NCBI GenBank assembly: GCA_021736645.1
Contig: JAIPFM010000156.1
Coordinates: forward strand, 1 to 61,519
DNA: 61,519 nucleotides
Source: Phycisphaerae bacterium
GTDB taxonomy: Bacteria; Planctomycetota; Phycisphaerae; Sedimentisphaerales; Anaerobacaceae
Direction of reading: 5' to 3'
How positions within the stretch are numbered: the first letter of the stretch is position 1; each line of letters begins with the position of its first letter. The notes under the pieces were generated by a model. The model saw only the letters and a list, made by a program, of their open reading frames with translations. It was not told the origin of the DNA and ran no database searches. Made by a program: the position numbers and the translations under genes. Shown piece by piece: positions 18,671 through 28,600 of the stretch.

Positions 18671-20104
18671 TCATATACGTTTCGTACGTTTCAGCAGACG
18701 ATTGGCTGTGTCGTCACCAGGGAATGTCTCTGCCGCCGGATCCCAGGTCAGGGACCGCTGCAACTGATAGGCAATGATCGTCAAATGCCCCAGCGAGGCA
18801 GAGCGATGCCCAAGCTCCGCATCTGTGCTGGGACGTTCGCGTGTGCGAATACACTCGAGCCAGTTCTCGTGGTGGTTGTTCCCCATGTCCACGTCACGCG
18901 TCTTCAGCTGCATGGCCTCAAAAATATCTTCAGGCCCGCCCTCGATCGGTCCACCGGTGGTCATGGAGGTGACCCAGCCCTTGTCTCCCACGAAGATGCC
19001 GCCGAAGTTGCCTGCCAGACGCGCGTCATCGGGCACGGCGTGGTAGAGGCGCTTGACATCCTCCCAGTTTTCCACCAGATGCAGCAGCGTGCCATTGGCA
19101 TAGCGCATGGTCAGCGTGGGATACGGGCCATCCTTGGGATGGATCAACTCCACGGGCCCGCTTTCCTCCATGCCCAGGGCATATTGAATGATATCCGCAG
19201 CGTGCGAATGATACCAGGTGGATGCGCCGACCCCGAACTCCCTGCACCAGGCCCAGGGCACCACACCGGGTTTGGGATTCGTGTGGTACAGGTGGTTGTA
19301 GGGATGCCATGCGGCCGGGCCGACCCATCGCTCCCAGTCCAATCCTTCGGGCACCGGTTCTCCAGGCAGGTCAAGGCTCACCGGGATGTACGATCGCAGT
19401 GTGGCTTCCCAGTCCATGAGCTCGGCATAGGGCTTGAATCGACCCGCGCCCATGGGGCCGGCCAAGGTCTGCCAGAGCGTGAACACCGACTTCACCCTGC
19501 CCAGGCCGCCGCCACGCACGAAATTACAGATCTTTCGAATCGTGGGCATGGAACGGTATTGGGTCCCGGTCTGGAAGATTCTGTTGTACCGACGCACGGT
19601 CTGTACCAGTTGACGTCCCTCGTCCACGGTCACGGAGATGGGTTTCTCGCAGTACACATCCTTGCCGGCCTTGGCCGCATCCATGGCCTGCGGCGTGTGC
19701 CAGTGGTCCGGCGTGACAATCACCATGGCATCGATGTCATCGCGTGCCAGGATCTCCCGGTAGTCTGTGTACATGTCACAGCCTTTATTTGAATTGGCGT
19801 ACGCCTCGGCCACCACGGACCGGGTGGCTTCAAGACGTACCCGATCCACATCACAAATGGCCAGCATCTGGACCGAGGGATCATAGGCCAGGCGGCGCGT
19901 ATGGCCATTTCCCATGACACCGAGTCCGGACTGCGCCACCGTGATTCGATTGCTCGGGGCCACCTGCCCATCAGCACCCAGCGCGGATGCCGGGATGATG
20001 GTCGGCATGGCAAAGGTGCCTGCGACCGCGGCTGTTTTGTGCATAAACGTGCGGCGGCTGAAATCGCGGCCTTTGGCTGTTTTCTCGCGTGCTTTGTGTG
20101 ACAT
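18671..20104 (-). CDS. Tat-exported Gfo/Idh/MocA family oxidoreductase
   Basis: 477 residues. The leader contains SRRTFMHKTAAVAGTFAMP, a twin-arginine signal. A Rossmann-type NAD(P) site follows (QSGLGVMGNGH, then LAICDVDR), and the family motif EKPISVTVDEG carries the conserved lysine. Members oxidise or reduce sugar and cyclitol hydroxyls. Export by Tat would allow folding with bound NAD(P) before translocation; such exported members (for example GFOR or GH109-like) retain the cofactor through the cycle. The partner genes (beta-helix protein upstream, ThuA/isomerase fusion downstream) suggest a periplasmic sugar conversion. SD GGGAGAT. Confidence 0.9.
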   Translation of the reverse strand: MSHKAREKTAKGRDFSRRTFMHKTAAVAGTFAMPTIIPASALGADGQVAPSNRITVAQSGLGVMGNGHTRRLAYDPSVQMLAICDVDRVRLEATRSVVAEAYANSNKGCDMYTDYREILARDDIDAMVIVTPDHWHTPQAMDAAKAGKDVYCEKPISVTVDEGRQLVQTVRRYNRIFQTGTQYRSMPTIRKICNFVRGGGLGRVKSVFTLWQTLAGPMGAGRFKPYAELMDWEATLRSYIPVSLDLPGEPVPEGLDWERWVGPAAWHPYNHLYHTNPKPGVVPWAWCREFGVGASTWYHSHAADIIQYALGMEESGPVELIHPKDGPYPTLTMRYANGTLLHLVENWEDVKRLYHAVPDDARLAGNFGGIFVGDKGWVTSMTTGGPIEGGPEDIFEAMQLKTRDVDMGNNHHENWLECIRTRERPSTDAELGHRSASLGHLTIIAYQLQRSLTWDPAAETFPGDDTANRLLKRTKRI

Positions 20105-20160
20105 CGTTATCTCCCGGGAATCACTCGTGCTGCTCTTTTAGAGCATTTCAATTCTTGTCA

Positions 20161-21309
20161 TCATGTCATGGGGCAGCCCACATTGTTGGCAAATACATAG
20201 TCGTCGCCATGTTCCCCAAGGTCGATCACCATCTGATCCATGAATCCGCGATAGAGCGTGTTGTTGGCAATGACCGAGGTGCTCAATTTTCGCAGAATGA
20301 ATCCGACCTGAGGCGTGTATTTTCCCTGGCCGCCATCGTCACGCCCCGCCGCGCAGGTATTGGCCACGAATGTCAGTCCGCTGCATTCCTCCAGGCGGAT
20401 CTGGCAGGATCGCTCTCCTTCGGCCAGCATGTTGCTGTCTTTGCCGCAGCGTCTGAAGACGTTGCCGGTGAGGGTGGCGGTCCGCATTTTGATCGCACAA
20501 ATCCCGGCGCCCCAATTCCGGTCGAAGCAGTTGCCTGTCACGTTCCAGGCGTCCCCTGCGCAGAGGTACAGGCCATATCCCTTGTTCCATTCAACGCGGT
20601 TGGCTGTAAACATGATGGTGGCGCCCACGCTGTCACAGCCAAAACCATGACTTCCGTTTCCGGAGAACTGGTTGTCCGTGACGAACCCGTCCCAGCCGGT
20701 GATTTGACAGCCGCATCCCTTGTTGCCCTGCATGATACTGTGCCGTATGATGAACAGCCAGATGCGCAGCAGGTGTGCGCCGTGGCCGGAGAATCCGGCA
20801 ATCTTGCAGTCATCGATAACAATGGAGTCCTCCTTGGCACTGTATTTCTCCGCGTTGTTGAGGAAGACGCCGTGAATCGCTTTTTGTGCGTCTCTGCGCC
20901 CCTGCAGGAAGAGTCCCCTGAGATGGACGCCAAAGGCGCCGGTGATGTTGAGCAGGCAGTCCGCTTCATTAGAATCCAGGATGAGCATGGCCCCGGCATC
21001 GCCTCGATATCCCCACTGGGGTTCTGCCATGACTGTCGTATGTGGGTGGACCTTGAGGTCGTGGCAAAGATATCGTCCGGCAGGGAAGTAAACCGAACCG
21101 CTGACAGAGCCGGCCATGTCCAGTGCTTTTTGAATCGCCTCCGAGTCCGGTGTTTTGCCGTCACCCTTGGCCCCGAATTCACGCACGTTGAAAACGGAAG
21201 GACTTGATGCACCTGCCTTTTCAGAGGACAATTCAGGTGCGGCGCCGACGAGACTCGCCATGCCGAGAACACCGCCTCCCATGATGAAGTCACGCTTGGT
21301 TATTTTCAT
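20161..21309 (-). CDS. exported right-handed beta-helix protein (pectate-lyase superfamily)
   Basis: 382 residues with a Tat-like leader (KRDFIMGGGVLGMASLVG). The start of the helix shows the pectate lyase/P22 tailspike entry motif NVREFGAKGDGKTPDSEAIQKAL, and successive beta-helix turns follow (IVIDDCKIAGFSGHG, NVTGNCFDRNWGAGI, ATLTGNVFRRCG). Such proteins bind or cleave polysaccharides; no catalytic residues can be assigned by eye. It is the first gene of the minus-strand operon and is followed 56 nt later by the Gfo/Idh gene. SD AGGAAG. A MITE lies 60 bp upstream of the start and may sit in its leader. Confidence 0.82.
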   Translation of the reverse strand: MKITKRDFIMGGGVLGMASLVGAAPELSSEKAGASSPSVFNVREFGAKGDGKTPDSEAIQKALDMAGSVSGSVYFPAGRYLCHDLKVHPHTTVMAEPQWGYRGDAGAMLILDSNEADCLLNITGAFGVHLRGLFLQGRRDAQKAIHGVFLNNAEKYSAKEDSIVIDDCKIAGFSGHGAHLLRIWLFIIRHSIMQGNKGCGCQITGWDGFVTDNQFSGNGSHGFGCDSVGATIMFTANRVEWNKGYGLYLCAGDAWNVTGNCFDRNWGAGICAIKMRTATLTGNVFRRCGKDSNMLAEGERSCQIRLEECSGLTFVANTCAAGRDDGGQGKYTPQVGFILRKLSTSVIANNTLYRGFMDQMVIDLGEHGDDYVFANNVGCPMT

Positions 21310-21369
21310 TGGGGTCTTCCTGTCTTGAGCCCGTTACACAATGAGGTTTAAATCCAATCGCTGGAGTCG

Positions 21370-21531
21370 AGGCTCTGCCTGAACAGTCCGTCGTCGGCAC
21401 GAGAGCGAGCGTTTTTTCGTCTGGCAAGGACGGCGAAGCAGGCGATATTGAACGTATCGTCGATGCAGCCGGACGTAGTCCAGATGGAAAGCAAGCCGGT
21501 CGAAGCCAGATCGACTTTTCAGACAGAGCCT
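21370..21531 (+). mobile_element. 162-bp MITE-like element, copy A
   Basis: Terminal inverted repeats of about 19 bp (AGGCTCTGCCTGAACAGTC at the left, GACTTTTCAGACAGAGCCT at the right; two mismatches). It matches, in inverse orientation, a 162-bp element at 54757-54918 across most of its length, including TTTTTTCGTCTGGCAA and GACGGCGAAGCAGGCGATAT. It is too short for a transposase. No clear target-site duplication could be read. It lies just upstream of the beta-helix gene. Confidence 0.85.
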
Positions 21532-21866
21532 AGGGCTGTGTGAGTCAAACGGCTCAAACCTCTTTTTCCCGTACAGCCCTGGCTGACTGTTCTCTATATT
21601 AATCCTGTTTTGCCAGATGCTCAATCACAATAACCCGTCAAACCCAAGAAAACAATCTCCTTCGATTTGTGACACCAGGTATATCCTCCTACAAATTTCC
21701 ATAATGATGGAGCCTCACCTGAGACGCTGACCGAGATTTTACTTCAAAAATCAGTTTTGAAACCAGCTCTAGCTGTATTGTATTGAAGGGGGTGAACCGC
21801 GGCAACTGATTTATTCAGTTGAGAAGACCATGTCCTGTGGGCATGGATGTTTATTGAACCACGCTT

Positions 21867-21989
21867 CCTCATCTGGTCAACCTCTTGTATCGTCTTGGCC
21901 GACAGTTCAAGTTTATGGGAGAGTATGAAAGAATTGCCAATGATCCTGAAGCAAATAGGATCCTGACGCGCGCCTTATGTTGTCCCTGA
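21867..21989 (+). pseudogene. C-terminal remnant of a Gfo/Idh/MocA oxidoreductase
   Basis: The plus frame reads PHLVNLLYRLGRQFKF followed by MGEYERIANDPEANRILTR and a stop. This matches the tail pattern of Planctomycetes Gfo/Idh enzymes, where HL.NI.Y.L...L.(W/F)D.. is followed by ..D..AN.L..R; the genes at 35868 and 42227 here end the same way. There is no start codon or upstream Rossmann part, so it is a fossil gene end. Between the MITE (21531) and this remnant I see nothing else of note. Confidence 0.55.
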
Positions 21990-22048
21990 TCAGGTGTAAA
22001 AGACAACATCGAAATGCCTGATCAGGCGTTCCTGTCGCAGACAGACGA

Positions 22049-24445
22049 TTAGCGCGCAGGTGCGGTGAGATCCACCGGTACCACTGCGCCGGACTCAACG
22101 TCAATTTCAACGGCGTCCACTGCCTTGAGTGTAAACGCACCGAACGCCGTTTCACCAGGCAGCGATTCCTTGTGTGCTAGCACGACCCACCAATGCCCCG
22201 GAGGAATGTGATCAAAATTGAATTCGCCGGTTCCGGTCGGCGTGACTATACTGCCAATGGTTGGCAACAGAGGAGGCTGCTCAGGTGTTTCTGTGTCTTT
22301 CCTGAGACCGCGAAACAGGGTTGACAGAAATCCCCCTGAAGGCTTTGGTGCCGGATCATCAGACAGACGGGGTCGCCGTGCTGACACCTGGATGAGCCAA
22401 TCGCCCTTGGTATCAAAATTCGAAATGCTGCCGGAAATACTGGCCCAGGGCTGCAGGCGGATTATCAGAGATTCTCCAGTCTCGGGGCTTTCCTGCACTG
22501 CGAAACCAGTGTCATGGGCAATAAACAGGGGATGCGTTTCATGTCCAGGCGGAAATGAGAATTCCCCTGCGGAGTCGGTCTCCTGCAGGGAATGTTCGCG
22601 TGATGTCTCACGGCCAAACCTTCCATTGCTGAGAGAGGCAAATCCATAATTGGATGACCTGCCCTGGGTCGGCGCACTGAGCATGACGACTTGGGCTTTG
22701 GAGGCCGGTGCTCCGTCCGGCTGCAATACAGCACCGTGCACGCCCTGCCCCCGCTGCATCTGTACGGTCATCGTTTCTCCAGTTCTGTCTTGCACCAGGA
22801 GGTATGCAGGCAGAAATCCGTCGGCAGTGACCTGAATAAACGCCGGCGCGGCGCGTTTCTCAATGTCAATCCGCGTGTCTGCAGAATGCACGGTTCTTGC
22901 CTGAAAACTGTGCCACACAGGGTCCTGATCCGAATCGAATCTCCAGCCTGGGGTGACCTGATAGGTGTCGAGCATTGCGCCGGTCTTTGCATCCACGGCC
23001 TGTATGCGAACCCGTGCGTCGAGCCGCGATTCAGGGAGAGGTTCAATGCCGGAGAACGGCAGGAACTTGGGGGTTTCTTTCCACGGCATGCCCCGAGGCG
23101 AACCGATCCCATTCCAATCACGGTCACCCGGGTCCAGGAGCAATATCAGATTTGTCACGGACTCGGTCAGGGTGGCCTCCAGTTGGCCGCCGTTTAGATC
23201 GTAGTAACTTCGGTTCAGTTTGGCGATGCGATACCCGGGTATGCGTATTGGGCAGCCGATTTCTCCGGGATGGACCCCGGAGAACGTGAATGTACCATCG
23301 GGGCCCAGTGTTTGGCTCAGGCCGCCCCAGATTTTTTCATGGTTCAGGAAGATCATGGAGTCTGGAGGAATGGGCTTGCCGTCGCTCAGTTCAACTTTCC
23401 CGCTGACGGTAAGTCCCGGCTGAATCACCAAATCGCCTATATCATGGGCCTGACCGTTTTTCAATTCCGTCACGCGCGTCAGAGGTGTCAAACCCAATGC
23501 GCCGATCGACTCCATGGAGGCAGTCACGTTGTACACCAACTCCACAGGTAGATTGCTGAACGTGAACCGGCCCTCAGGATCGGTTGCAATGGATTCCCGG
23601 GTGAAATTGCTGCCAGCGAAGCGATCTTCCGAGGAGGCCAGCATCATGCGTTCACTCAGGGGTTTTCCGTTATGGACCAACCGGCCTGTGATCGTTCCTC
23701 CCTCTGCCAACTGGAAGTCACGTGGACGCTTCCCGAACGGAATCTCATGGAATTCAGCCTGCGCATAGTTGCGGCAGTGAATCTTAAGTTCCACATTCAG
23801 CACCTCCTGCTTGGCCACCAGGCTGAACTCACCCTGCAGATTGCTCACAGCCACGGGTGTCATGAGGACCATGGAGGGGGGACCAAACGTTCTGCTCCCG
23901 CGATTCGAGGACCAGCCCTCGGCAGTCACACTGGCGCCCACGACCGGTTCGCCACGGGCATTGACGACTCGACCCTGCAGGAGGCGCTCAGCAGGGACTG
24001 CGGACAGGTCAAGTGTCTCCATGGCCACGGTCACCGGTCCATGGGCAGGATCGATGTCCCCCATGAATTGCGGCAGATAGCCTTGTTGCACCACCAGGAT
24101 ACGAAAGAGCAGCGAAGGCGCCAAAGCCTCGATGTCGAACCCCCCATCTGCGTCTGTGCTCGCCTCTTTTCCGCAGTCCGGATAGCACGACGGACAGAGA
24201 TAGGCAGGACCCACCTTGGGCTTGGCCGTGTAGACAAAAACACGGGCATCCTTCAAGGCATTGCCGGAGGCATCTGTGACACGTCCCTGCAGAGCAGGCC
24301 AGGCGACTTGCCGGGCGGGCGACTCCTGCGTCAGGGCCTTTGAGGCCCATGCCATCAAGCAGGCCATGGCCACTATAAGCCTAAATTGGATCGATAGAGT
24401 CCTTATACTCAATCGGGGCATTCCGGGGCTTAATGTAGATCTCAT
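22049..24445 (-). CDS. exported multi-repeat carboxypeptidase-regulatory-like (CarboxypepD_reg) protein
   Basis: 798 residues with a signal peptide (LIVAMACLMAWASKALTQ). It contains serial transthyretin/CNA-B-like beta-sandwich domains, each recognisable from G.V.D..G.P...A.V.......T..DG.F....L: residues 50-140 (LQGRVTDASGNALKDARVFV), about 155-260 (LQGRVVNARGEPVVGASV), about 270-330, about 335-400 and about 560-640 (VHGAVLQPDGAPASKAQVV). No peptidase part exists, so it is probably a structural or surface protein. The start at 24445 is chosen for its AAGGAG SD; an upstream in-frame start at 24478 adds 11 residues. A sigma70-like promoter lies upstream. The strand matches the RND/nitrilase operon, but an own promoter makes it a separate unit. 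Confidence 0.8.
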   Translation of the reverse strand: MRSTLSPGMPRLSIRTLSIQFRLIVAMACLMAWASKALTQESPARQVAWPALQGRVTDASGNALKDARVFVYTAKPKVGPAYLCPSCYPDCGKEASTDADGGFDIEALAPSLLFRILVVQQGYLPQFMGDIDPAHGPVTVAMETLDLSAVPAERLLQGRVVNARGEPVVGASVTAEGWSSNRGSRTFGPPSMVLMTPVAVSNLQGEFSLVAKQEVLNVELKIHCRNYAQAEFHEIPFGKRPRDFQLAEGGTITGRLVHNGKPLSERMMLASSEDRFAGSNFTRESIATDPEGRFTFSNLPVELVYNVTASMESIGALGLTPLTRVTELKNGQAHDIGDLVIQPGLTVSGKVELSDGKPIPPDSMIFLNHEKIWGGLSQTLGPDGTFTFSGVHPGEIGCPIRIPGYRIAKLNRSYYDLNGGQLEATLTESVTNLILLLDPGDRDWNGIGSPRGMPWKETPKFLPFSGIEPLPESRLDARVRIQAVDAKTGAMLDTYQVTPGWRFDSDQDPVWHSFQARTVHSADTRIDIEKRAAPAFIQVTADGFLPAYLLVQDRTGETMTVQMQRGQGVHGAVLQPDGAPASKAQVVMLSAPTQGRSSNYGFASLSNGRFGRETSREHSLQETDSAGEFSFPPGHETHPLFIAHDTGFAVQESPETGESLIIRLQPWASISGSISNFDTKGDWLIQVSARRPRLSDDPAPKPSGGFLSTLFRGLRKDTETPEQPPLLPTIGSIVTPTGTGEFNFDHIPPGHWWVVLAHKESLPGETAFGAFTLKAVDAVEIDVESGAVVPVDLTAPAR

Positions 24446-24493
24446 GCCAGGTCTCCTTCTCTCAAACAGTATTATCACTCAGCCTTGGTCATG

Positions 24494-24521
24494 ATTATAC
24501 ACCCGGCCAAAGCTGGATCAA
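24494..24521 (-). promoter_or_regulatory. sigma70-like promoter of the CarboxypepD_reg gene
   Basis: On the minus strand, TTGATC, a 16-nt spacer and a perfect TATAAT lie about 50 nt before the chosen ATG at 24445. Found by inspection; the start point is not known. Confidence 0.5.
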
Positions 24522-24609
24522 TGAAAAAAGCGATTCGTCTCAGACGTCAATCTGTAAAGCTGTCAGAGGAAACAACTTGCAGGATCAGTGGGCATTGTCT
24601 GCAGTCTTG

Positions 24610-25587
24610 TCAGTGACTCTGACGATCGCTCGACAGTGGATCGTCTACCGTGTCACCGCTGTGCCATTTTCCGTTGATGCACGCCAAACGGTAGGGTCGA
24701 CTGGCATCGTAATATGCCTTGGTCGTGTCTACCTGATGCACCATGACGCCAGGCTGGTCAAGGGCCAGCGTGTCTTCAATCAGGCCGTCGGGTGTGATGA
24801 ACAGGCTTTCCCAACTGTGCGGCGCGCAGGAGTTGTTCACAGACAGGAACATGTAGTTGGTCGCGGCCCTGGCCTGTGCTGTGGGCGGCATGATTTTGGG
24901 ATGAATGGAGCCTTCCTTCTGGCGCGCGTTGTAAAAGGAATGGAGCATCAACTGGACGCCCTTTGTGCAGTATTGGCGATACAGCTCCGGGAATCGGATA
25001 TCATAACAGATCAGCAGACCGCAGCGCACCCCCTGGACATCGAACGTGACAAAATGATCGCCAGGCGAGTAATGTTTCAAGTCGCCGCCAGTACAGAAAC
25101 GCTTGTCGTACCGATCCACGATCTTGCCTGCAGGATTGATCACGTACAGGGAATTGTGCGGTTTGACGCCTGCACTCAGTCGATGGGCGCTGCCGAGTAC
25201 GACCCACAGGTCCAATTCATCGGCCAGGCACAGGATGGACTCCAGTGCCCTGCGCTGGGCGGCCCAGTCAAAATCGTCCAGTGTCTTGTGGTCCACGCCT
25301 GCATAGCCGGACAGGGCACATTCGGAAAAGTGAACCATGTCAGCCTGCAGTGCCTTGGCCTCACGCATTTGTTTGCGAATCCATTCGGCATTGGCAGTCA
25401 CATCTGCTGATACGGGAAACTGACAGGTCGCCAGCAGCAGTTTACCCGCCTGATCGGAGTGCATGGCTGTACTTGCCTGGCCTTCGTCTGCCCGTCCAGG
25501 GCTGAGGCTGGATGAAGCACAAACCAGCACAAGGCATACACCGAGCCACCTGAACCCCACCCATCTGGAATGCGTCTTGGCCTTCAT
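24610..25587 (-). CDS. exported carbon-nitrogen hydrolase (nitrilase superfamily)
   Basis: 325 residues. The full catalytic triad is visible: E89 in HFSECALSG, K162 in RYDKRFC and C194 in LLICYDIRFPE, so it should hydrolyse an amide or nitrile. It carries a signal peptide (WLGVCLVLVCASSSLSPGRA), unusual because most members are cytoplasmic. It begins 70 nt after the RND gene on the same strand with an AGGGGAC SD, so it may be the last gene of the efflux operon. The substrate cannot be told. The 24522-24609 gap shows nothing besides the neighbour's promoter region. Confidence 0.87.
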   Translation of the reverse strand: MKAKTHSRWVGFRWLGVCLVLVCASSSLSPGRADEGQASTAMHSDQAGKLLLATCQFPVSADVTANAEWIRKQMREAKALQADMVHFSECALSGYAGVDHKTLDDFDWAAQRRALESILCLADELDLWVVLGSAHRLSAGVKPHNSLYVINPAGKIVDRYDKRFCTGGDLKHYSPGDHFVTFDVQGVRCGLLICYDIRFPELYRQYCTKGVQLMLHSFYNARQKEGSIHPKIMPPTAQARAATNYMFLSVNNSCAPHSWESLFITPDGLIEDTLALDQPGVMVHQVDTTKAYYDASRPYRLACINGKWHSGDTVDDPLSSDRQSH

Positions 25588-25657
25588 TGTCTTGTCCCCT
25601 TGTCACCAGCTAGGTGAATTCTACACAGAAACAGGTTCAGTCCATGCCGGCTTGTTG

Positions 25658-28600
25658 TCAGTCCTGAGACGGCGCAGAGAGCATCTCATCAATCCCGGAG
25701 GCCAACTTTGGAGCTGCCTCAGGGTTCGCGTCTCGGGATTTCATGGCCTCGAGTTCCTCAAGAATGACAAAACTGACCGGTACCAGAATCAGCACCACCA
25801 GGGTGGACGCCAGGGTGCCCACACCCAGGGAAATGGCCATGGGTACCAGGAAGAGGGCCTGTTCATTGGTTTCAAATATCATGGGGCCCAGGCCCAGAAA
25901 CGTGGTAATGGCAGTCAGGAAGATGGGCCTGAAACGGCGTTCTGCCGCGCGCACACTCGCCTCCTTCACGGGAATGCCCCGCTCCAGATACCGATTGCGC
26001 GTCATGGCCAGCACAAATCCGCCATTGACCACCATGCCGCACAGGGCGATCATGCCCAAGACGCTGAAGATGCTGAGGTCAAAGCCCAACACAATATGGC
26101 CAAGCACGGCTCCGGCCAATCCCCAGGGCACGGTCATCAACACGATGGCTGACTGCACATAACTTCTAAGGAACGACGCCATGATCGCGAAGATGGCAAA
26201 CAGGGAGGCTGTAAGCCCGATACTCAAATTCTTTGTGGCCTCGCGCTGCTCGCGCTGTGTGCCTTCAAAGGAATAACGCAGACCTGGGAACCGTTTCATC
26301 AGTTCCGGCATTTCCTTTTTCTCGAGCGCAGCCAGCACCTTGTTTTCATTGGTCACGTTCACCAGGACACTGGCTGTGACATTCAGGACCCGGCCGCCAT
26401 CCACGCGGTCGATTCGCACCGGGGCTGAGTCTTCAATGATGTCCGCGGCCTGGTTGAGGGGAATTTCTGCCCCGTTGGCTGCCTTGATCAGGAGTCCCTC
26501 CAGGCCACTGAGGGACCGTCGGTCCGATTCAGGAAGACGCACCATCACACGCAGTTCTTCACGCTCACGCGGTTGACGCAGTGCTTCCGCCCCATAAAAG
26601 GCATGGCGGATCTGTTGCCCCAGATCCCTCGCAGTAATGCCCAGTGCCTGGCCTGCGGGTTTGATCTCAAAACTGATCTGCGGCATCTCCTTGCCAAAAC
26701 CCTTGCGGATGTCAGTCACGCCCGGGTACCGTGCCACCATGTCTCCCAGCACTTCAGCGGCGGCGCGCAGGGTATCGACTTCCGGGTGTGCCAGTTGAAT
26801 GTCAATGGCGGCTTCACCGCCTGGACCGGCCAGGTAGTCAAAGAACAGGGACTCCATGTCCGGAACTTCCGGTATTTCCTCACGCCACAGTTGGACAAAG
26901 CCGGCACCTGTAATCTCACGTTGGCTTTGCGGCACCAACTTGCAGGCCACTGTGGCATGATTGCTGCTGCGCGATGCCACAGAGATACTGATCCCCCGTA
27001 TGATACCCTCGATGTCGGATTTGGCCACGCCGCGTTTTATCGCGGCCTCCACCAGGAATGCCACGTCCCGGGTACGTGCCACGGGGGTGCCGGTCGGCAT
27101 CTCAATTTCTGCCTGAATGTAGTCGTTTTCAATCGCAGGATTGAATGTGAAATTGACCCGACCGCTGAACAGGTAGGCCACCAATATCAGAAAGGAGGAG
27201 GCGAACACTGTCAGTGTGATGTAGCGATATCTAAGGGCTGCGGCCAGGACGGGGTGGTAGAAACGCTCCATGGCCGCATCAATTTTGAGTCGAAGTCTGG
27301 TCTGGGCCCGGTCGAATCTGGAGAAAACGGAATCCGGGTGGGGATGTTTGCGCGTGAATGCCAGATGCGAAGGCAGGATCAGGAGTGCCTCGACCAGGGA
27401 CACGGTAAACACGGCAATAATCACGGATGGGAGAATATTAAAAAAGCGACCGCTCTCCCCGGGTACGAACAGCAGGGGCAGAAAGGCAATGATGTTGGTG
27501 CCCACGGCAAAAATCACAGGAATGGCCATTTCTCTTACACCCGCCACAGCCGCGTCCATGCGTGACATGCCCTCGGAAATCTTGTGGAAGATATCCTCGC
27601 CCACGACCACGGCATCGTCCACCACAATCCCAAGGGTCACGATAAAACCGAAGAGAGAGATCATGTTTACACTGGCGTTCATCAAGGGCAGCAGAATGAG
27701 GGAGCCCAGAATTGAAACAGGAATACCGATGGCGGTCCAGAAGGCCACGCGTAATTCAAGCAGCAGCCCCAAAGCCAGAAGCACCAGAATCAACCCGGTG
27801 GTTCCGTTAAACCGCAGCAAATCGATTCGCTCCTGATAATCTTCAGTCCTGTCATGAGCCACCTTCACCTCAACCGACGGCGGCAAGGCGGCATTGACCT
27901 GTTTAATGTACTTATGGACTGCGGCTGCCACTTTCAGAGGAGGCTGGGTTTCAGACGCGTAAACGCCAATCCAAATCGATGGTTTGCCATTGTAGTATGA
28001 CTCCCGTTCGGTATCTTCGAACCCATCCTCAATCGTGGCAATGTCCCCCAATTTGATTTCAGCGCCGGTATTGCTGCTCTTGATCGGGATCTCAGAAAAC
28101 TCGCTTCCAAAATAGCGACGCTCTGTAGTCTTTAGCAGAATGTCACCGCCTGGTGTGCGCATGGTCCCGGCCGGCACATCCAGGGCAGCATGGTCAATGG
28201 CGTTGGCGATCTCTCCCAGCGTCAGGTCAAGGGCGCGGAGTTGCATCTGCGGGACCTCGATGCGGATTTCGGGACGGCGCACACCGCGCATGACCACCAG
28301 CGACACCTCTGGCTGTGCCAGGAGACCGTCTTCGATCTGGTGGGCAAACTGAATCAATGTGCGCTGGTCCAGTTCGCCAAACACCGAAATATAGACCACG
28401 CCTCTGCGGCGATCTGATCCCAGGGAAATCACCGGCGGTTCAATCTCATCCGGAAACAGACTGATGCGCTGGACTGCGGCCGTGACTTCCTGAAGCGCCC
28501 GGTTGCGGTCAAATCCAGGCATGATTTCCACTGTCACTGAGGCGTTTCCCTCGGTGGCGGAGGACACAATGCGGCGCGTGAGTTCCAGACCGCGAACCTC

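Noticed and set aside
18626-19792. 388-codon plus-strand ORF
   Set aside because: Lies antisense to the well-supported Gfo/Idh gene; no motif, signal or SD. Caused by codon bias of the real gene.
20089-21207. 372-codon plus-strand ORF
   Set aside because: Antisense to the beta-helix gene, whose start, SD and repeat motifs are clear.
21334-21624. 96-codon minus-strand ORF containing RLHRRYVQYRLLRR
   Set aside because: The peptide is also found in a frame at 54681-54920 only because both overlap the 162-bp MITE; it is repeat sequence, not a gene.
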